Notes: generated by a model not told the origin, from the sequence alone. 64,000 nucleotides of DNA from Verrucomicrobiota bacterium (GCA_025360015.1 JANYCZ010000032.1:62001-126000); one strand, 5' to 3'. Positions 17,923 to 27,877 are shown, counted from the first letter of the stretch. A program made the numbers and translations.

Positions 17923-20085
17923 ATGAACACCACCCAAGCTTCGCAGGTCTTTGGATTTGTCCTTCCTTTCAACCGGAAGGAATGGGAAAAGGGATGCAGG
18001 GTGGTCTTTCTGAGCCTGCTGGCATTGGCTGCACAGCGTGCGTCTGGCCAGGATACGTCCATTCCGGAGCTACCCGTCGTTCCGACTGCTGCTAAGCCTG
18101 ATCCCTTTCGGGTTCCCAAACCCTTGTCATCTTCGGCCTCGTTCTCCCCACTGCCTGAGGGGACAACACCACCAGGGATTGCATTGCGCCCCACGAGTCC
18201 GCTCGCATCCGCCAAGGAGCTCCGCCAGGCAGCGGAGCAGGGTGACGCAGAGGCGCAGTTCCTCCTGGGCCTGGCATACGCTGAAGGCAAAGGGATGCGA
18301 AAGGATGCGGAGGCAGCCGTGAAGTGGTTCCGTCTGGCTGCGGATCAGGGTGAAGCGAGGGCCCAGCAGGCTCTGGGCGGCGCCCTGCTGCAAGGCAAAG
18401 GCGTGAAGAAGAATGTGGAGGAAGGCATGCAGTGGCTGCGCAAGGCCGCCGCCCAGCACGATGCCAGAGCCGAGTACGCCCTGGGCCGCGCCTTTCTCCA
18501 GGGCACCGGCGTGACGCAGGATCCAGCAGAGGCCGTGAAGTGGTTTCACCTGGCCGCTGAGCACAGGAATGTGGATGCCATCTACAGCCTGGGCAGATGC
18601 TGCGCCAGCGGCACTGGCATGCCGCAGGATGCAGAGACAGCAGTGAAGTGGTACCAGGAAGCTGCGTCACTGGGTGATGTCAGAGCCCAGATGGCCCTGG
18701 GCAATGCCTATCTGCATGGCACCGGCATGCGGCAGGACACGGCGGAGGGGCTGCGGTGGTACTTTTCGGCTGCTGACCAGGGCAACACCGATGCGGAGGA
18801 TGTCGTGGCCCACGCCTACCTCACCGGCGATGGAATGAGCCAGAACACCCAGGCAGCCTTGCTCTGGCACCACAAAGCCATTGGCATGAGCAAAAGCCTC
18901 GAACACAACCCGCTGGAAACCGCCAAGTGGTGCCTCCGAGCCGCTGAGCATGGAGACGTCTATGCTCAGATCGAACTGGCCCATGCCTGCGTCTCAGGCG
19001 CAGGTGTGACTAGGGATGTGGCGGAAGGCGTGAAGTGGTTTCTCAAAGCCGCCGAGCAGGGTGTGGCCAGCGCCCAGAGTGAGGTGGGCTACGCCTACAT
19101 GCGCGGCAAAGGGGTGGAGATGGACCCCGTGGAAAGTGTGAAGTGGTACCGCAAGGCCGCCGAGCAAGGAGATGCCAATGCTCAGTATGCCCTGGGTGTG
19201 GCCTACTACCAGGGTGAAGGCGTGCGGAGAGACCCCGTGGAAGCTTTGAAGTGGCACGTCCGCTCCGCCGAACATGACTCAGGCGCGTCGAAAAATTCGA
19301 CGACGAGAAGCCAGGGGCCCATCGCTCGGGCAGTCACGGGAGAAGACACCGTGAGAGGAAAGCCGCACCCCTTCCCCAGTGCGCTGTATCGCGGTGCAGA
19401 AGAAACCGTGAAATGGCTGCGCATGGCCGCCGGACGTGGCGATGCCTCGGCACAATACTGCCTAGGCACCGTCTATACTACGGGAGAGGGCATCGCCCCA
19501 GACGCCGCCATCGCAGCGTACTGGTACCGCAAGGCGGCTGAACAGAACTATGTGCAGGCTCAGTTGGAGATGGGCCGTGTGTACTTCTCCGGAGACGGCG
19601 TAGCCAAGGATGTCGCAGAAGCCGCGAAATGGACGCGTAAAGCCGCGAATCAAGGCAATGCCTGTGCGCAGGACGAACTCGGCAGCCTCCACATGACAGG
19701 CCTCGGCGTGGCGAAAGCCCCGGCAACCGGCGCACAGTGGTACCAGAAAGCGGCAGACCAACAGTACGCCGACGGCCAGTATCACCTAGCCCGCTGCTAC
19801 CATGATGGCGTGGGCCTGGCTCAGGATCTGGAAAAAGCCGCGCAGTGGTGCCGCAAAGCCGCCGAGAAGGGCCATGCCAGGGCGCAGTACAGTCTAGGTC
19901 AGAGCTGCCTGCTGGGTGAAGGCGTGGTGGAAGACCCCGTCGAGGCCATGCAGTGGTTCCTCCTCGCCTCCGCCCAGGGCCTCCCCGAGGCCAGTGATGA
20001 GGTCGAGAAGACAAAATCCAAACTGACCCCCGGCCAGCTCTCCGCTGTGCTGATACGTGTGGAGAAGTTCCGCCCCAGCCGGTAG
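17923..20085 (+). CDS. Sel1-repeat (SLR) secreted protein
   Basis: The 720-residue protein is built almost entirely of about 14 Sel1/TPR-like repeats of roughly 36 residues, with the pattern A-x-x-LG-x-x-Y-x-x-G-x-GV-x-x-D-x-x-EA-x-KW-x-x-KAA-x-QG. A hydrophobic stretch at residues 29-43 (VVFLSLLALAAQRASG) is a likely signal peptide with a long charged n-region, suggesting export. A non-repeat linker at about residues 448-490 splits the array into two blocks. Such solenoids mediate protein-protein contacts; partners are unknown. The repeat DNA is itself internally similar. A weak AGG lies before the ATG at 17923. Confidence 0.85.
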   Translation: MNTTQASQVFGFVLPFNRKEWEKGCRVVFLSLLALAAQRASGQDTSIPELPVVPTAAKPDPFRVPKPLSSSASFSPLPEGTTPPGIALRPTSPLASAKELRQAAEQGDAEAQFLLGLAYAEGKGMRKDAEAAVKWFRLAADQGEARAQQALGGALLQGKGVKKNVEEGMQWLRKAAAQHDARAEYALGRAFLQGTGVTQDPAEAVKWFHLAAEHRNVDAIYSLGRCCASGTGMPQDAETAVKWYQEAASLGDVRAQMALGNAYLHGTGMRQDTAEGLRWYFSAADQGNTDAEDVVAHAYLTGDGMSQNTQAALLWHHKAIGMSKSLEHNPLETAKWCLRAAEHGDVYAQIELAHACVSGAGVTRDVAEGVKWFLKAAEQGVASAQSEVGYAYMRGKGVEMDPVESVKWYRKAAEQGDANAQYALGVAYYQGEGVRRDPVEALKWHVRSAEHDSGASKNSTTRSQGPIARAVTGEDTVRGKPHPFPSALYRGAEETVKWLRMAAGRGDASAQYCLGTVYTTGEGIAPDAAIAAYWYRKAAEQNYVQAQLEMGRVYFSGDGVAKDVAEAAKWTRKAANQGNACAQDELGSLHMTGLGVAKAPATGAQWYQKAADQQYADGQYHLARCYHDGVGLAQDLEKAAQWCRKAAEKGHARAQYSLGQSCLLGEGVVEDPVEAMQWFLLASAQGLPEASDEVEKTKSKLTPGQLSAVLIRVEKFRPSR

Positions 20086-20112
20086 GTGGGGGGAACTGAT
20101 GGCCGAGGCCGC

Positions 20113-20838
20113 CTAGTTTTTTAGGGCATGCATAGCCGTCGAATTCATCGAAATCCACAGCGGTCTGAGCGGCACCTTGGCCTCCACATCTGATGCGACA
20201 TCAGGTGGGACGGATGTGTCGAAGCTCACATATATGTCTGAAGAAACCGCCTCCGCCCTCCAGACAAGCTTGTAGGTATGGGCGTCGGACAAGATGTAAT
20301 CGGCTTTCAAAGTGCGCTTGGTGACCTTCCGGGCGTAGTTGGCCCCGGTAAATCCCGCGGATCCTCCAAAGCCATTCCATCCTGAGCTACGCCAGCTTCT
20401 GATACGCGTGGAGTAGCCGATGCCATACCAGCGGTTGATGATCTGTTTGTTGGAGTCTGACCGCAGCATGATCCTGAAAATATAATCCGCCTGATCCGGT
20501 CGTATTTTCGAAAAAGAGGCGTCGGAGGCTTTACCTGCGGGCGGGCTCTCAGGCCCGATGCCCGCCTCGGACAGGAAGCAGACGCGGGCTCCCTTCAGAC
20601 GGTGCTGCAACGCCTCCTCCGCTTTGCTCAGAACGGGTGCGTCAATGTCCTCGCCGGGCCAGTTTGAGGCTGTGATCAGCATTCCTTCAATTCCAACCGT
20701 CTTGCCTTGCAGCATGCCCGGTTTCAATCGATCAACAACGACCGTCACCCTCGGTCCCTCGCAACTGCTCAGCAGCAGAGACAGCAGTGAAAAGAGGAAG
20801 CAAGCATGTCTCACGGTAATTCCTAGGATGTCTTGCAT
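20113..20838 (-). CDS. Uncharacterised lipoprotein
   Basis: The 241-residue protein has a signal peptide ending in a lipobox (SLLSLLLSSC), so it is probably a membrane-anchored lipoprotein. The mature part contains VDRLKPGMLQGKTVGIEGML and a C-terminal block with DYIFRIMLRSDSN, GYSTRIRSW and YKLVWRAEA, mixing beta strands with a Gly-Trp-rich loop (GWNGFGGSAGF). I recognise no family. Its 3' end faces the Sel1 gene with a 27-nt gap. Its 5' end is divergent from the LysR regulator, which may control it, an inference from position only. Confidence 0.6.
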   Translation of the reverse strand: MQDILGITVRHACFLFSLLSLLLSSCEGPRVTVVVDRLKPGMLQGKTVGIEGMLITASNWPGEDIDAPVLSKAEEALQHRLKGARVCFLSEAGIGPESPPAGKASDASFSKIRPDQADYIFRIMLRSDSNKQIINRWYGIGYSTRIRSWRSSGWNGFGGSAGFTGANYARKVTKRTLKADYILSDAHTYKLVWRAEAVSSDIYVSFDTSVPPDVASDVEAKVPLRPLWISMNSTAMHALKN

Positions 20839-20981
20839 GGGTATCAGACGGTTAACGATGATGCCAGCTTCAATTTGATCGCAAAATTATCGAACTTTAC
20901 GGACTCGGCGTGACCGTCGAAACCGTCAGACGGTTTCTCGCTTGGAAACGATGCAGGATGCTTCAATCTAGCCGCCGCATC

Positions 20982-21878
20982 ATGGAACTTTACCAGCTCG
21001 GCTATTTTCTGGAGATCGCCCGCCAGCGCAGTTTCACGCGGGCGGCGGGTCGTCTGCACATGGCGCAGCCGGCGCTGAGCCAGCAGATGAAAAACCTCGA
21101 GGCAGAGCTGGGTGCCGCGCTGTTTATCCGTGGTCGTAAAGAAATCCAGCTCACCGCCGCCGGGAAAGCCTTCCTGCCACGCGCGGAGGGACTCCTGGCC
21201 CAGGCGGAGGCGGCGAAGACCGTCGTTTCTGATGTGGCTCAACTGCGCGGCGGCAAGCTGACCATCGCCGCCATCCCCAGCGTCAGCGCCTGCCTGCTGC
21301 CGGAGGTGGTGCGCAGCTTCCACCGGCTGCATGAGCAGGTGGCCCTGCAACTGATCGAAGACAGTTCCGAACGCGTTGCTGACTGCGTGGAATCCGGGCT
21401 GGCAGACATCGGCTTCCTCCAACTCCCTGTCAGCAAGTCTGCCTTTAAAACGCAGACTCTCATCACCGAGCCCTTTGTGCTCCTCGTCGGAAAATCACAT
21501 GCGCTTGCCAGACAGCAGTCGGTGTCGTTGCGGCAGTTGTCCGCCGAAGCTTTCATTTTCTACAAAGGCCGCGCCCGGGACACGGCTCTGGAATCGTGCC
21601 GGAAAGCTGGCTTTGAGCCCCGCATCGTCTGCGAAAGCGGCGAACTGGGAACCGTTCGCGCCTTGGTCGCTGCCGGTCTGGGTCTGGCCATTGTCCCACG
21701 CCTCGCGGCAGAAAACCTGCCTTCCACCATCCGCACCGTCTCCATCCGCGAGCCCAAAATGCAGCGCCAGATCGCCGCCGTGTGGCAGAAAGGCACTGTC
21801 CTCTCTCCTGCTGCAGCGACCCTTTTGCATCTGACTACAAGCCTGCTCGCCTGCGGAGACACACCGCCCACGATGTAG
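20982..21878 (+). CDS. LysR-family transcriptional regulator
   Basis: The 298-residue DNA-binding protein begins MELYQLGYFLEIARQRSFT, followed by the winged helix-turn-helix ARAAGRLHMAQPALSQQMKNLE and a typical substrate-binding domain. The late motif is GTVRALVAAGLGLAIVPR. The start at 20982 is chosen because the family N-terminus begins there; the frame is open to 20910 but would add 24 unrelated residues. It is divergent from the lipoprotein gene upstream, a common LysR arrangement. The inducer and the regulon cannot be told from the sequence. Confidence 0.88.
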   Translation: MELYQLGYFLEIARQRSFTRAAGRLHMAQPALSQQMKNLEAELGAALFIRGRKEIQLTAAGKAFLPRAEGLLAQAEAAKTVVSDVAQLRGGKLTIAAIPSVSACLLPEVVRSFHRLHEQVALQLIEDSSERVADCVESGLADIGFLQLPVSKSAFKTQTLITEPFVLLVGKSHALARQQSVSLRQLSAEAFIFYKGRARDTALESCRKAGFEPRIVCESGELGTVRALVAAGLGLAIVPRLAAENLPSTIRTVSIREPKMQRQIAAVWQKGTVLSPAAATLLHLTTSLLACGDTPPTM

Positions 21879-21993
21879 TCGTAAATCACTTAAATATGAC
21901 CCGCTTACAGAGAAACAGCGCCGTCTCTTTCCACCTTTTTGGACTGCGTTCGCTCAGCAACTTATGGGAAGCAGTCCCAGCAGCCGCGCTCCC

Positions 21994-24201
21994 TTACGAT
22001 TTGGTGACAGCCGCAGCAGCTTCACCGGTTTGCTGAGAGCTGGTCTTGGCAGGTGCGTAGTAGTAGCTGGCGTAGTTGTAGTAGGTGTACTCCTTCAGGT
22101 TCGAGCTGGAGCGGTTCAGAATCACTCCACCGATGTTCACCTGACGCTCATAGAGCAGATCCAGTGCCTTGCCAGAGAGACGGGCCATGGTTGAAGACAT
22201 GCGCACCACAAAGAGCACAGAGTCAAGCTTCGGCGCAAAGCTCGCCGTGTCATCCGCCACCAGCACCGGGGCGCTGTCGAAGATGACGTAGTCGTATTCT
22301 TCGCTCATTTCACGCAGCATCTCTTCAGCTGTTTTGGACAGCAACATTTCAGAAGTCTGGTCAAAAACGTCACCACGGGCCAGCAGGTCCAGATTCCGCG
22401 TGCTGGTTTCCTGCACGGCATCACGCCAGTGCAGCTTGCCACGCAAGGCTTCGCTGAGGCCGGGGGATGAGGGCAACTTAAAGAGTTCGCTCACACCACC
22501 ACGGCGCAAGTCGCAGTCGGCCAGCAGCACGCGGGCTCCCGCCAGCGCCATGGTCACAGCCAGATTGGAGGTGACGGTGGTCTTGCCTTCGTTTGGCACC
22601 GCACTGGTGATGAGAATGGTCTTTGGCGGCTTACCCTGCCAGTTTTTGAAGAGAATGGACGAGCGTACATTGCGGAACGCCTCGGCATAGAGATGGCGGT
22701 CATCATTCGGACGCAGCAGCGCCACATCGCCCCGGTTTCTCTGTTCAGGCACCTGCCCCAGAACGGCTTCTCCGGGGAACAAGGTCTGGAATTCGCTGTA
22801 GGAATTCATGCGGTCGTCCAACCGGTCAAACAACAGCAGGATGACAATGCCAGCTCCCATGCCGCCAATCAGGCCGATCACGATGGGCATCACCCAGTCC
22901 TCCACATTTTCAGAGGCAGGCGTAGCGCGCTCTTGAATGGCCACGAAGTCCGCCTGGGAGTTGAAAACGCTTTGAATCGCCTCCACTTTTTCAAACAGTT
23001 TGTCGTAGGCCATTTTGGCTGACTCCGCCGCTTTTTCCAGTTTGTCGTGCTGGGCGATTTTACCACCGAGATCAAGAGCCTCTTTTTGCTTTTCGCCAAT
23101 CTGGGCGTCCAAAACCTGCATGCGACGCTGAATGTCCGCCACCTGCGTATGCATCTCCTGCTGAATCTGCTCCGCATAAGAGGACAGCAACGCTTTCTGC
23201 GCCGCCAGTTCTTCCGTGATATCCTGCACCATGGGGTGCTGCTGCTTGAATTGGATGAGGAGCGAATCCAGTTTCGTCTTCAATTCGGTGATTTTCGACT
23301 TGGTGCGCAGATAATCCTGCTCCGCCATCGTCATGCCATTGCGTCCGGGCGAGGTATCCGTTGCCTTCACACCGCTGGATGGCTGCACATTCTCAGCGCC
23401 TTTGGCACCTGCCACAGGAGCTGCACCGGCTGCGACCGCACTCAGCATGCGTTCACGTGCCTCCATGGCTGCGTTCACATTGTCGATCGCGAGTTTCAAT
23501 TCATCCAGTGTCGTGCGCTGCGCTATCCGCTGCGCTTCCAGGTTTACAAGGTACTGGGCGGCAAGATTGTTGCCGTTGGTGAGCGTAAGGATGTTGTTGG
23601 CCGCCTTGAACTTGGTGAGGCTATCGAGGCTGTCTTCCATGACTTTCTGCTTAGTCACCACCTCTTGAAGAAACTGCTGAAGCACCTTGCCCTGGGCCTG
23701 TTCACGAATGTTCTGCCGGAACGCAATGAACTCGTCCAGCAACGCATCCAAAAAGATTCTCGTGTATTTGGGTTCAGAGCCGGTCGCAAGAATGTTGAAA
23801 ATCGCGGAGCCCTTGGTCTGCGCCACCCGGATTTCCACATCCGAGTCCTTGACGTCTGGATTCAGCGCCCGCACACGCTCCAAAGCACGTCGTTTCATTT
23901 CGGCGCTTTCAACCGTTTCAATGATCGTACCATAGAAATCCTGCTGCTGCTCACGCCAGGTCACATTGTCGTTAAACGCCAGCTGGCCGCCCGCCACAAG
24001 CTTTGCGAGGGAGCGAAACTCCTGGGGGCGACCGGTGATCCGCAGCGCCTGGACACAAACACCAATGCTAGCAGTCAGCAGCAAGAACCACCAACGGCGG
24101 CGCAGCAGAATCTTGTATCTCTGAAACTTGGCAGAAGCCTCGTGAATGCGGCTCAGGGTGCTTGATTGTGCCGGCCCTGGGAGTGTGAGGTTTTGTTCCA
24201 T
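21994..24201 (-). CDS. Wzc-like polysaccharide co-polymerase with tyrosine autokinase domain
   Basis: The 735-residue inner-membrane protein controls chain length and export of a capsule or exopolysaccharide. An N-terminal Wzz domain with a first membrane helix (RWWFLLLTASIGVCVQAL) leads into long coiled coils (about residues 170-420). A second helix (VMPIVIGLIGGMGAGIVILLL) follows, then a BY-kinase domain with Walker A SAVPNEGKTTVTSN, A' VLLADCDLRRGG and Walker B YDYVIFDSAP. The C-terminus has the Tyr cluster YTYYNYASYYY, the usual autophosphorylation site. The ATG at 24201 is preferred to an upstream TTG. wza-like and beta-barrel genes precede it in the same orientation. Confidence 0.92.
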   Translation of the reverse strand: MEQNLTLPGPAQSSTLSRIHEASAKFQRYKILLRRRWWFLLLTASIGVCVQALRITGRPQEFRSLAKLVAGGQLAFNDNVTWREQQQDFYGTIIETVESAEMKRRALERVRALNPDVKDSDVEIRVAQTKGSAIFNILATGSEPKYTRIFLDALLDEFIAFRQNIREQAQGKVLQQFLQEVVTKQKVMEDSLDSLTKFKAANNILTLTNGNNLAAQYLVNLEAQRIAQRTTLDELKLAIDNVNAAMEARERMLSAVAAGAAPVAGAKGAENVQPSSGVKATDTSPGRNGMTMAEQDYLRTKSKITELKTKLDSLLIQFKQQHPMVQDITEELAAQKALLSSYAEQIQQEMHTQVADIQRRMQVLDAQIGEKQKEALDLGGKIAQHDKLEKAAESAKMAYDKLFEKVEAIQSVFNSQADFVAIQERATPASENVEDWVMPIVIGLIGGMGAGIVILLLFDRLDDRMNSYSEFQTLFPGEAVLGQVPEQRNRGDVALLRPNDDRHLYAEAFRNVRSSILFKNWQGKPPKTILITSAVPNEGKTTVTSNLAVTMALAGARVLLADCDLRRGGVSELFKLPSSPGLSEALRGKLHWRDAVQETSTRNLDLLARGDVFDQTSEMLLSKTAEEMLREMSEEYDYVIFDSAPVLVADDTASFAPKLDSVLFVVRMSSTMARLSGKALDLLYERQVNIGGVILNRSSSNLKEYTYYNYASYYYAPAKTSSQQTGEAAAAVTKS

Positions 24202-24392
24202 GATTTCGAAATCCAAATTTATTCTGTCGGGCTACGATGAGCACCTGCTGCCGCCCCGTCATTTTCCAGGCTGGCAGATTCGCTCAAGACACGATTCAAA
24301 GCCATTGGATTTATTTGGACGTTACTCTGTTCGATTTTAACTTAAATTTTCCCTCACTTGGGCTCGAAATACCTTGGATGACCCCCACAGCT

Positions 24393-25112
24393 TCAGAAAT
24401 TGATCTTCTTTTCCTCGACGATGATGACGTCATCTTTCCGGATGAACACATCCCTCTCGAGATCCCCCTGGCGCATGATCCCGTCGACATTGACCAAAAT
24501 GGTCTTGTTGCCGTGAGGGGTCTTGCGGATGATTTTCACCCTCTCCTTGTTCGCGAACTGAGCGAAACCACCAGCGCGAAGAATGGCCTGGCTGATGGAG
24601 ATGTCTTCATTGGCCGGCAGGTCGTATTTCCCCTGCTTGGCTACAATCCCAAACATCACATAAAAATCCAGTTCCTTCTCCTGCGTCCTGATGGAGTCTT
24701 CAAGATTGATCTTGTCGATCGCGATCACCACCGTGGCGTGCTGGAAGAAATTCTTCTCGAGCTCTTTTTTGATCGCGAATGCCAGTTCCCGGCAAGTTTT
24801 ACCTTTGGCGGTGACCAAACCCACATACGGAACTTGCACTTCTCCGGTAACAGCAACCGTCAACTGCAAGGCATCACGGCGGTCTTCCAGAATTCGGATA
24901 CTGATGAGATCACCTGAGGCAATGGTCTGGTTGTTGTCCAGTACGTCCATGGAGGACAACACGGCCGCACCGGCATTGACGGATCCGCCCGTGGCCGCAG
25001 CCTGCCGAGCGGCCCTTCCTGACTGCTCAGGGATCCGAAATCCAGCATCTTGCGCTTTCAAACCTGTTACGGCAATGACAAGCAGAAGAAACGACAGTGA
25101 TGACTTTTTCAT
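24393..25112 (-). CDS. Wza-like polysaccharide export protein
   Basis: The 239-residue secreted protein has a signal peptide (SLSFLLLVIAVTGLKAQ). The poly_export domain carries GDLISIRILED and TVAVTGEVQVPYVGLVTAKGKT. One SLBB-type domain contains VMFGIVAKQGKYDLPANEDISISQAILRAGGF. There is no lipobox cysteine, unlike E. coli Wza. The protein is expected to form the periplasm/outer-membrane conduit for the polymer controlled by the Wzc-like protein next to it. The gap to that gene is 191 nt and contains no gene. Confidence 0.88.
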   Translation of the reverse strand: MKKSSLSFLLLVIAVTGLKAQDAGFRIPEQSGRAARQAAATGGSVNAGAAVLSSMDVLDNNQTIASGDLISIRILEDRRDALQLTVAVTGEVQVPYVGLVTAKGKTCRELAFAIKKELEKNFFQHATVVIAIDKINLEDSIRTQEKELDFYVMFGIVAKQGKYDLPANEDISISQAILRAGGFAQFANKERVKIIRKTPHGNKTILVNVDGIMRQGDLERDVFIRKDDVIIVEEKKINF

Positions 25113-25206
25113 GATGATAGCGAATGATTTTTGACGTCCTCAGGCACCAAGGCCGGTCATGGCTTGGCTGGGATCAAAACTCATAGACCAGTTACGATCC
25201 GTTTCG

Positions 25207-26907
25207 TTAGAAATTGTAATTGAGGCCCAAAATCACGCGGGTCTGGGTGGAATCCGCATTGGACTGCTTATAATTGGTAACGAAGTAACGATAGCCAAAG
25301 TTCACACCGGCCTTGGCGGTCAGGGTGTAGTTCAGATCAAACGAAAACCCGCTCTGGTCCGCATCCCTTCCGACCACTCCGGAATAGTCCGCACGGCCAA
25401 AATGGTAGCCTGCGCCAGCCCGAAGCTTTGAAGTCAGCTGGTGCGTGTAATACAAGTCCACACCAAACTGAGTCAGTTTATACCCTGTCCCTGGATAAGC
25501 GAGATTGGTGAAAGATGGATTGGCGTTTTCATAATAGCCTGAAACTGAGAAGCGGCCCCCCTTCCAAGCCACCATCGAGACACCGTAGTTGACGAAGTCA
25601 GCCGTGATGAAGTTCGATGCCAGGTTGATGGAAGACTCATGTCCGACAGTCAATGTATGACTGAAACGAGCATTGAGCTGATTGGTGATGCTGAGATTGT
25701 AATAATAACCATTCAGGTTGGAATGGTCGCCAGGACCCGCAGGAGCAAAAACGGTGGGAGCATCGAATCTAAACTCCTGAATGCCACCCGAGAGTTTGAT
25801 GATGGTCGATTTGCCCAGCGGAACACTGACAAACGTACCCCAGTTAAACAGAGTGCCGTCATTCAATGTGGGTTTAATGTAGTTCAGGAAAGTGACCCCG
25901 CCTTCTGTTCCCAAAATCCAAGTCGCGGTCGGACTGTAGGTCAACGAAGCATGCAAAGTGTTCATGGTACGGCTGAACTGGCTGTTGGCACTTCCCAACG
26001 CTTCGGACAGCGTGTTGGTGTAATTCGCAGCAAGCGCCCAAGCAGAGTTGATCTGCCAGTTGGCGGCGATACCAAAATCGTTCTGGAACACACCAAAGCT
26101 CGAATTGTTCCCCGCCCCCACGAATGCATTGTTCAGCGCAGGGCGCATGGACATGCGGTCATAGATGGTGATGTTCACCGGTCCAGCCTTGATATCAAAA
26201 GCAAGCGTCGTACCAGGCAGAACGTTGATCAGGTAATTGCCGTTGCCGTAGGCTGCGAGTTCCGGATGATTGAAATAGTGATCTATGCCGATGCCGCCGG
26301 TGAAGCTCAGCACGTTGTTCGGCGTAATCCGATAATTGGCGCTGATGTTAAACAGCGTGCTGCTGATCACGTCAGATACGGGGATCGCAGTACGACGAAT
26401 GTTGCTGTTATACTCAAGGCTTTGATAGAGCCCGAGACCGATATTGACGGGGCCGAGCATCAGGTTGCGTTTGCCTGAAAGGAACGGATCAGAGGTGTAG
26501 GTAGGAGCAAAATAGCTCAATGCCTGCGAGTACTGGCCTGAGTAAGTGGTATAATCACCCACGGAACGGGCTGCAAAGGCAGAACTGCCGCTTCGGACCG
26601 AAGGCTGGGATATCTGACGGTCAGAACGCAGCAATTGCTGAAGACTTTGGTACCCCTCCTGATCTTCTTGGCTGACGTAGGCCCCCTTCTCATAATCATA
26701 GACCACATCACCACTGCGAGCGGCGGACTCACTGGTCTTTTTCATCTGACCGGTGCGATTCCGAAGGTCATTGAAAAAGTTGCTGGTTTGTGACGGTGAG
26801 ACCCCAAATTGAGCGTTCGAACGAAGCGGCAACAAGCAGCCGGCCGTAAGGGTAAGGCCCATCAGAAGAGCGTTGATGGGTATGGGGCGAGAGTGTTTGA
26901 TCAGCAT
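25207..26907 (-). CDS. Outer-membrane beta-barrel protein of the exopolysaccharide cluster
   Basis: The 566-residue exported protein has a signal peptide (LLMGLTLTAGCLLPLRSNAQ). It consists of alternating amphipathic strands rich in Tyr, Asn and Gly and ends in an aromatic residue (ILGLNYNF), a typical barrel terminus. Repeated blocks such as NYRITPNNVLSFTGGIG and YYENANPSF fit a roughly 18-strand porin-like outer-membrane protein. Barrel proteins of this kind accompany Wza/Wzc export genes in Verrucomicrobiota and Gammaproteobacteria (BBP2/Gcw-type annotations). A role in polymer secretion or attachment is inferred from position only. Confidence 0.75.
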   Translation of the reverse strand: MLIKHSRPIPINALLMGLTLTAGCLLPLRSNAQFGVSPSQTSNFFNDLRNRTGQMKKTSESAARSGDVVYDYEKGAYVSQEDQEGYQSLQQLLRSDRQISQPSVRSGSSAFAARSVGDYTTYSGQYSQALSYFAPTYTSDPFLSGKRNLMLGPVNIGLGLYQSLEYNSNIRRTAIPVSDVISSTLFNISANYRITPNNVLSFTGGIGIDHYFNHPELAAYGNGNYLINVLPGTTLAFDIKAGPVNITIYDRMSMRPALNNAFVGAGNNSSFGVFQNDFGIAANWQINSAWALAANYTNTLSEALGSANSQFSRTMNTLHASLTYSPTATWILGTEGGVTFLNYIKPTLNDGTLFNWGTFVSVPLGKSTIIKLSGGIQEFRFDAPTVFAPAGPGDHSNLNGYYYNLSITNQLNARFSHTLTVGHESSINLASNFITADFVNYGVSMVAWKGGRFSVSGYYENANPSFTNLAYPGTGYKLTQFGVDLYYTHQLTSKLRAGAGYHFGRADYSGVVGRDADQSGFSFDLNYTLTAKAGVNFGYRYFVTNYKQSNADSTQTRVILGLNYNF

Positions 26908-27406
26908 GACGGGGAGAGAGTGGATCGGGAATTAAACGCTGATAGAAGCAATTTTAACAGCTTTTGTCCATACCAAATTTTTCTCGATTTCGCCACATTC
27001 CATCCCTTGATCTTCAATAACTTGCTCCATAGCGGGAGGGTTTGCCCCCTTCGCCCTTCCTTCAGTTGCTCTTAATGGCAGGCGACTTCACTTTTCACGA
27101 ATTCGCGTCCTGCGCTCAAATTCGAACTCGAGCTGAATCTCTCTTGAAGATGCTCGATCCCACGACCTGTGAGGGCAGTTTGCCTGCGGTGCCACAACGA
27201 TTAAGCTGCGTAATTTGCTGAACAGCTTCCCGATTGGCATCCGTGTGGAATTGAAAGAATTCATGGAGCGTCTATGGTGATTAGATAACTTTACTCATCT
27301 ATATAGTGTTCATTATAACATGTTCAAATGAATTGTTGAGCTGCGCGAAATAACTCGGCGACGCCTCCTTGATTGACGCCGCTGTTTTAAAAGTGGATGG
27401 GCGTCT
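26908..27406. other. Gene-free divergent promoter region
   Basis: The 499 nt lie between the barrel-protein start (minus) and the deaminase gene (plus). They are AT-richer than the surroundings, notably 27280-27335. A short protein-like stretch, in frame from 27197 to a stop at 27278-27280 (TIKLRNLLNSFPIG...), has no start codon and could be a gene fragment. Otherwise I see only candidate promoter sequence. Confidence 0.4.
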
Positions 27407-27874
27407 ATGTCCTTTAAAGCCCCTCCTGCCCCCGTGGCACGACTGTCCATACCGGAATATGCCATGGCGCTGGCCCATGTCGCCAGCCTGCGTTCAGAGG
27501 ATCCGTTTCGGAAGGTGGGCGCGGTGGCCATTGATTTCGACAACCGCGTGATCGGCACTGCCTACAATGGCCTGGCCCCCGGTTACAATGCCGACCCCGA
27601 TTTTTGGGAAGATCGCGATGCACGCCGTAAATACATGCTGCATGCCGAGGTGAACCTATGCAGCCTTTTCACCCGTGGAAATGTCAGACTCGTCGCCTGC
27701 ACCACCAAGCCTTGCACCAGCTGTATGCAGATGCTCTGCGCCTACGGGGTGAAGGAAGTCTATTACCGCGACGATTATCCTGAATCCGAGGCCGATGCCA
27801 TCGCCGGACGTTATGGCATCCCTTTGATTCAAGTTTCTGACTACCCGCAAGTCATTGCGGCGGGAGGGACGTAG
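27407..27874 (+). CDS. dCMP/cytidine deaminase-superfamily protein
   Basis: The 155-residue cytoplasmic zinc enzyme has the deaminase signatures HAEVN (zinc-binding His and proton-shuttle Glu) and PCTSC (two zinc Cys). The N-terminal YAMALAHVASLRSEDPFRKVGAV matches deoxycytidylate deaminases (the ComEB type), which make dUMP for thymidylate synthesis. It lacks clear allosteric dCTP/dTTP residues that I could place, so a broader nucleotide-deaminase role is possible. The ATG at 27407 is the longest sensible start; shorter family versions begin near MALAHV. Confidence 0.82.
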   Translation: MSFKAPPAPVARLSIPEYAMALAHVASLRSEDPFRKVGAVAIDFDNRVIGTAYNGLAPGYNADPDFWEDRDARRKYMLHAEVNLCSLFTRGNVRLVACTTKPCTSCMQMLCAYGVKEVYYRDDYPESEADAIAGRYGIPLIQVSDYPQVIAAGGT

Positions 27875-27877
27875 CCA

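Noticed and set aside
17862-18290. Minus-strand frames in the Sel1-repeat gene suggesting a second gene
   Set aside because: They follow from the repetitive GC-rich coding pattern of the Sel1 array and have no independent start or motif.
17923-20085. Sel1 repeat DNA as a CRISPR-like or satellite array
   Set aside because: The roughly 108-bp periodicity is that of the protein repeats, units are diverged, and the frame is continuous.
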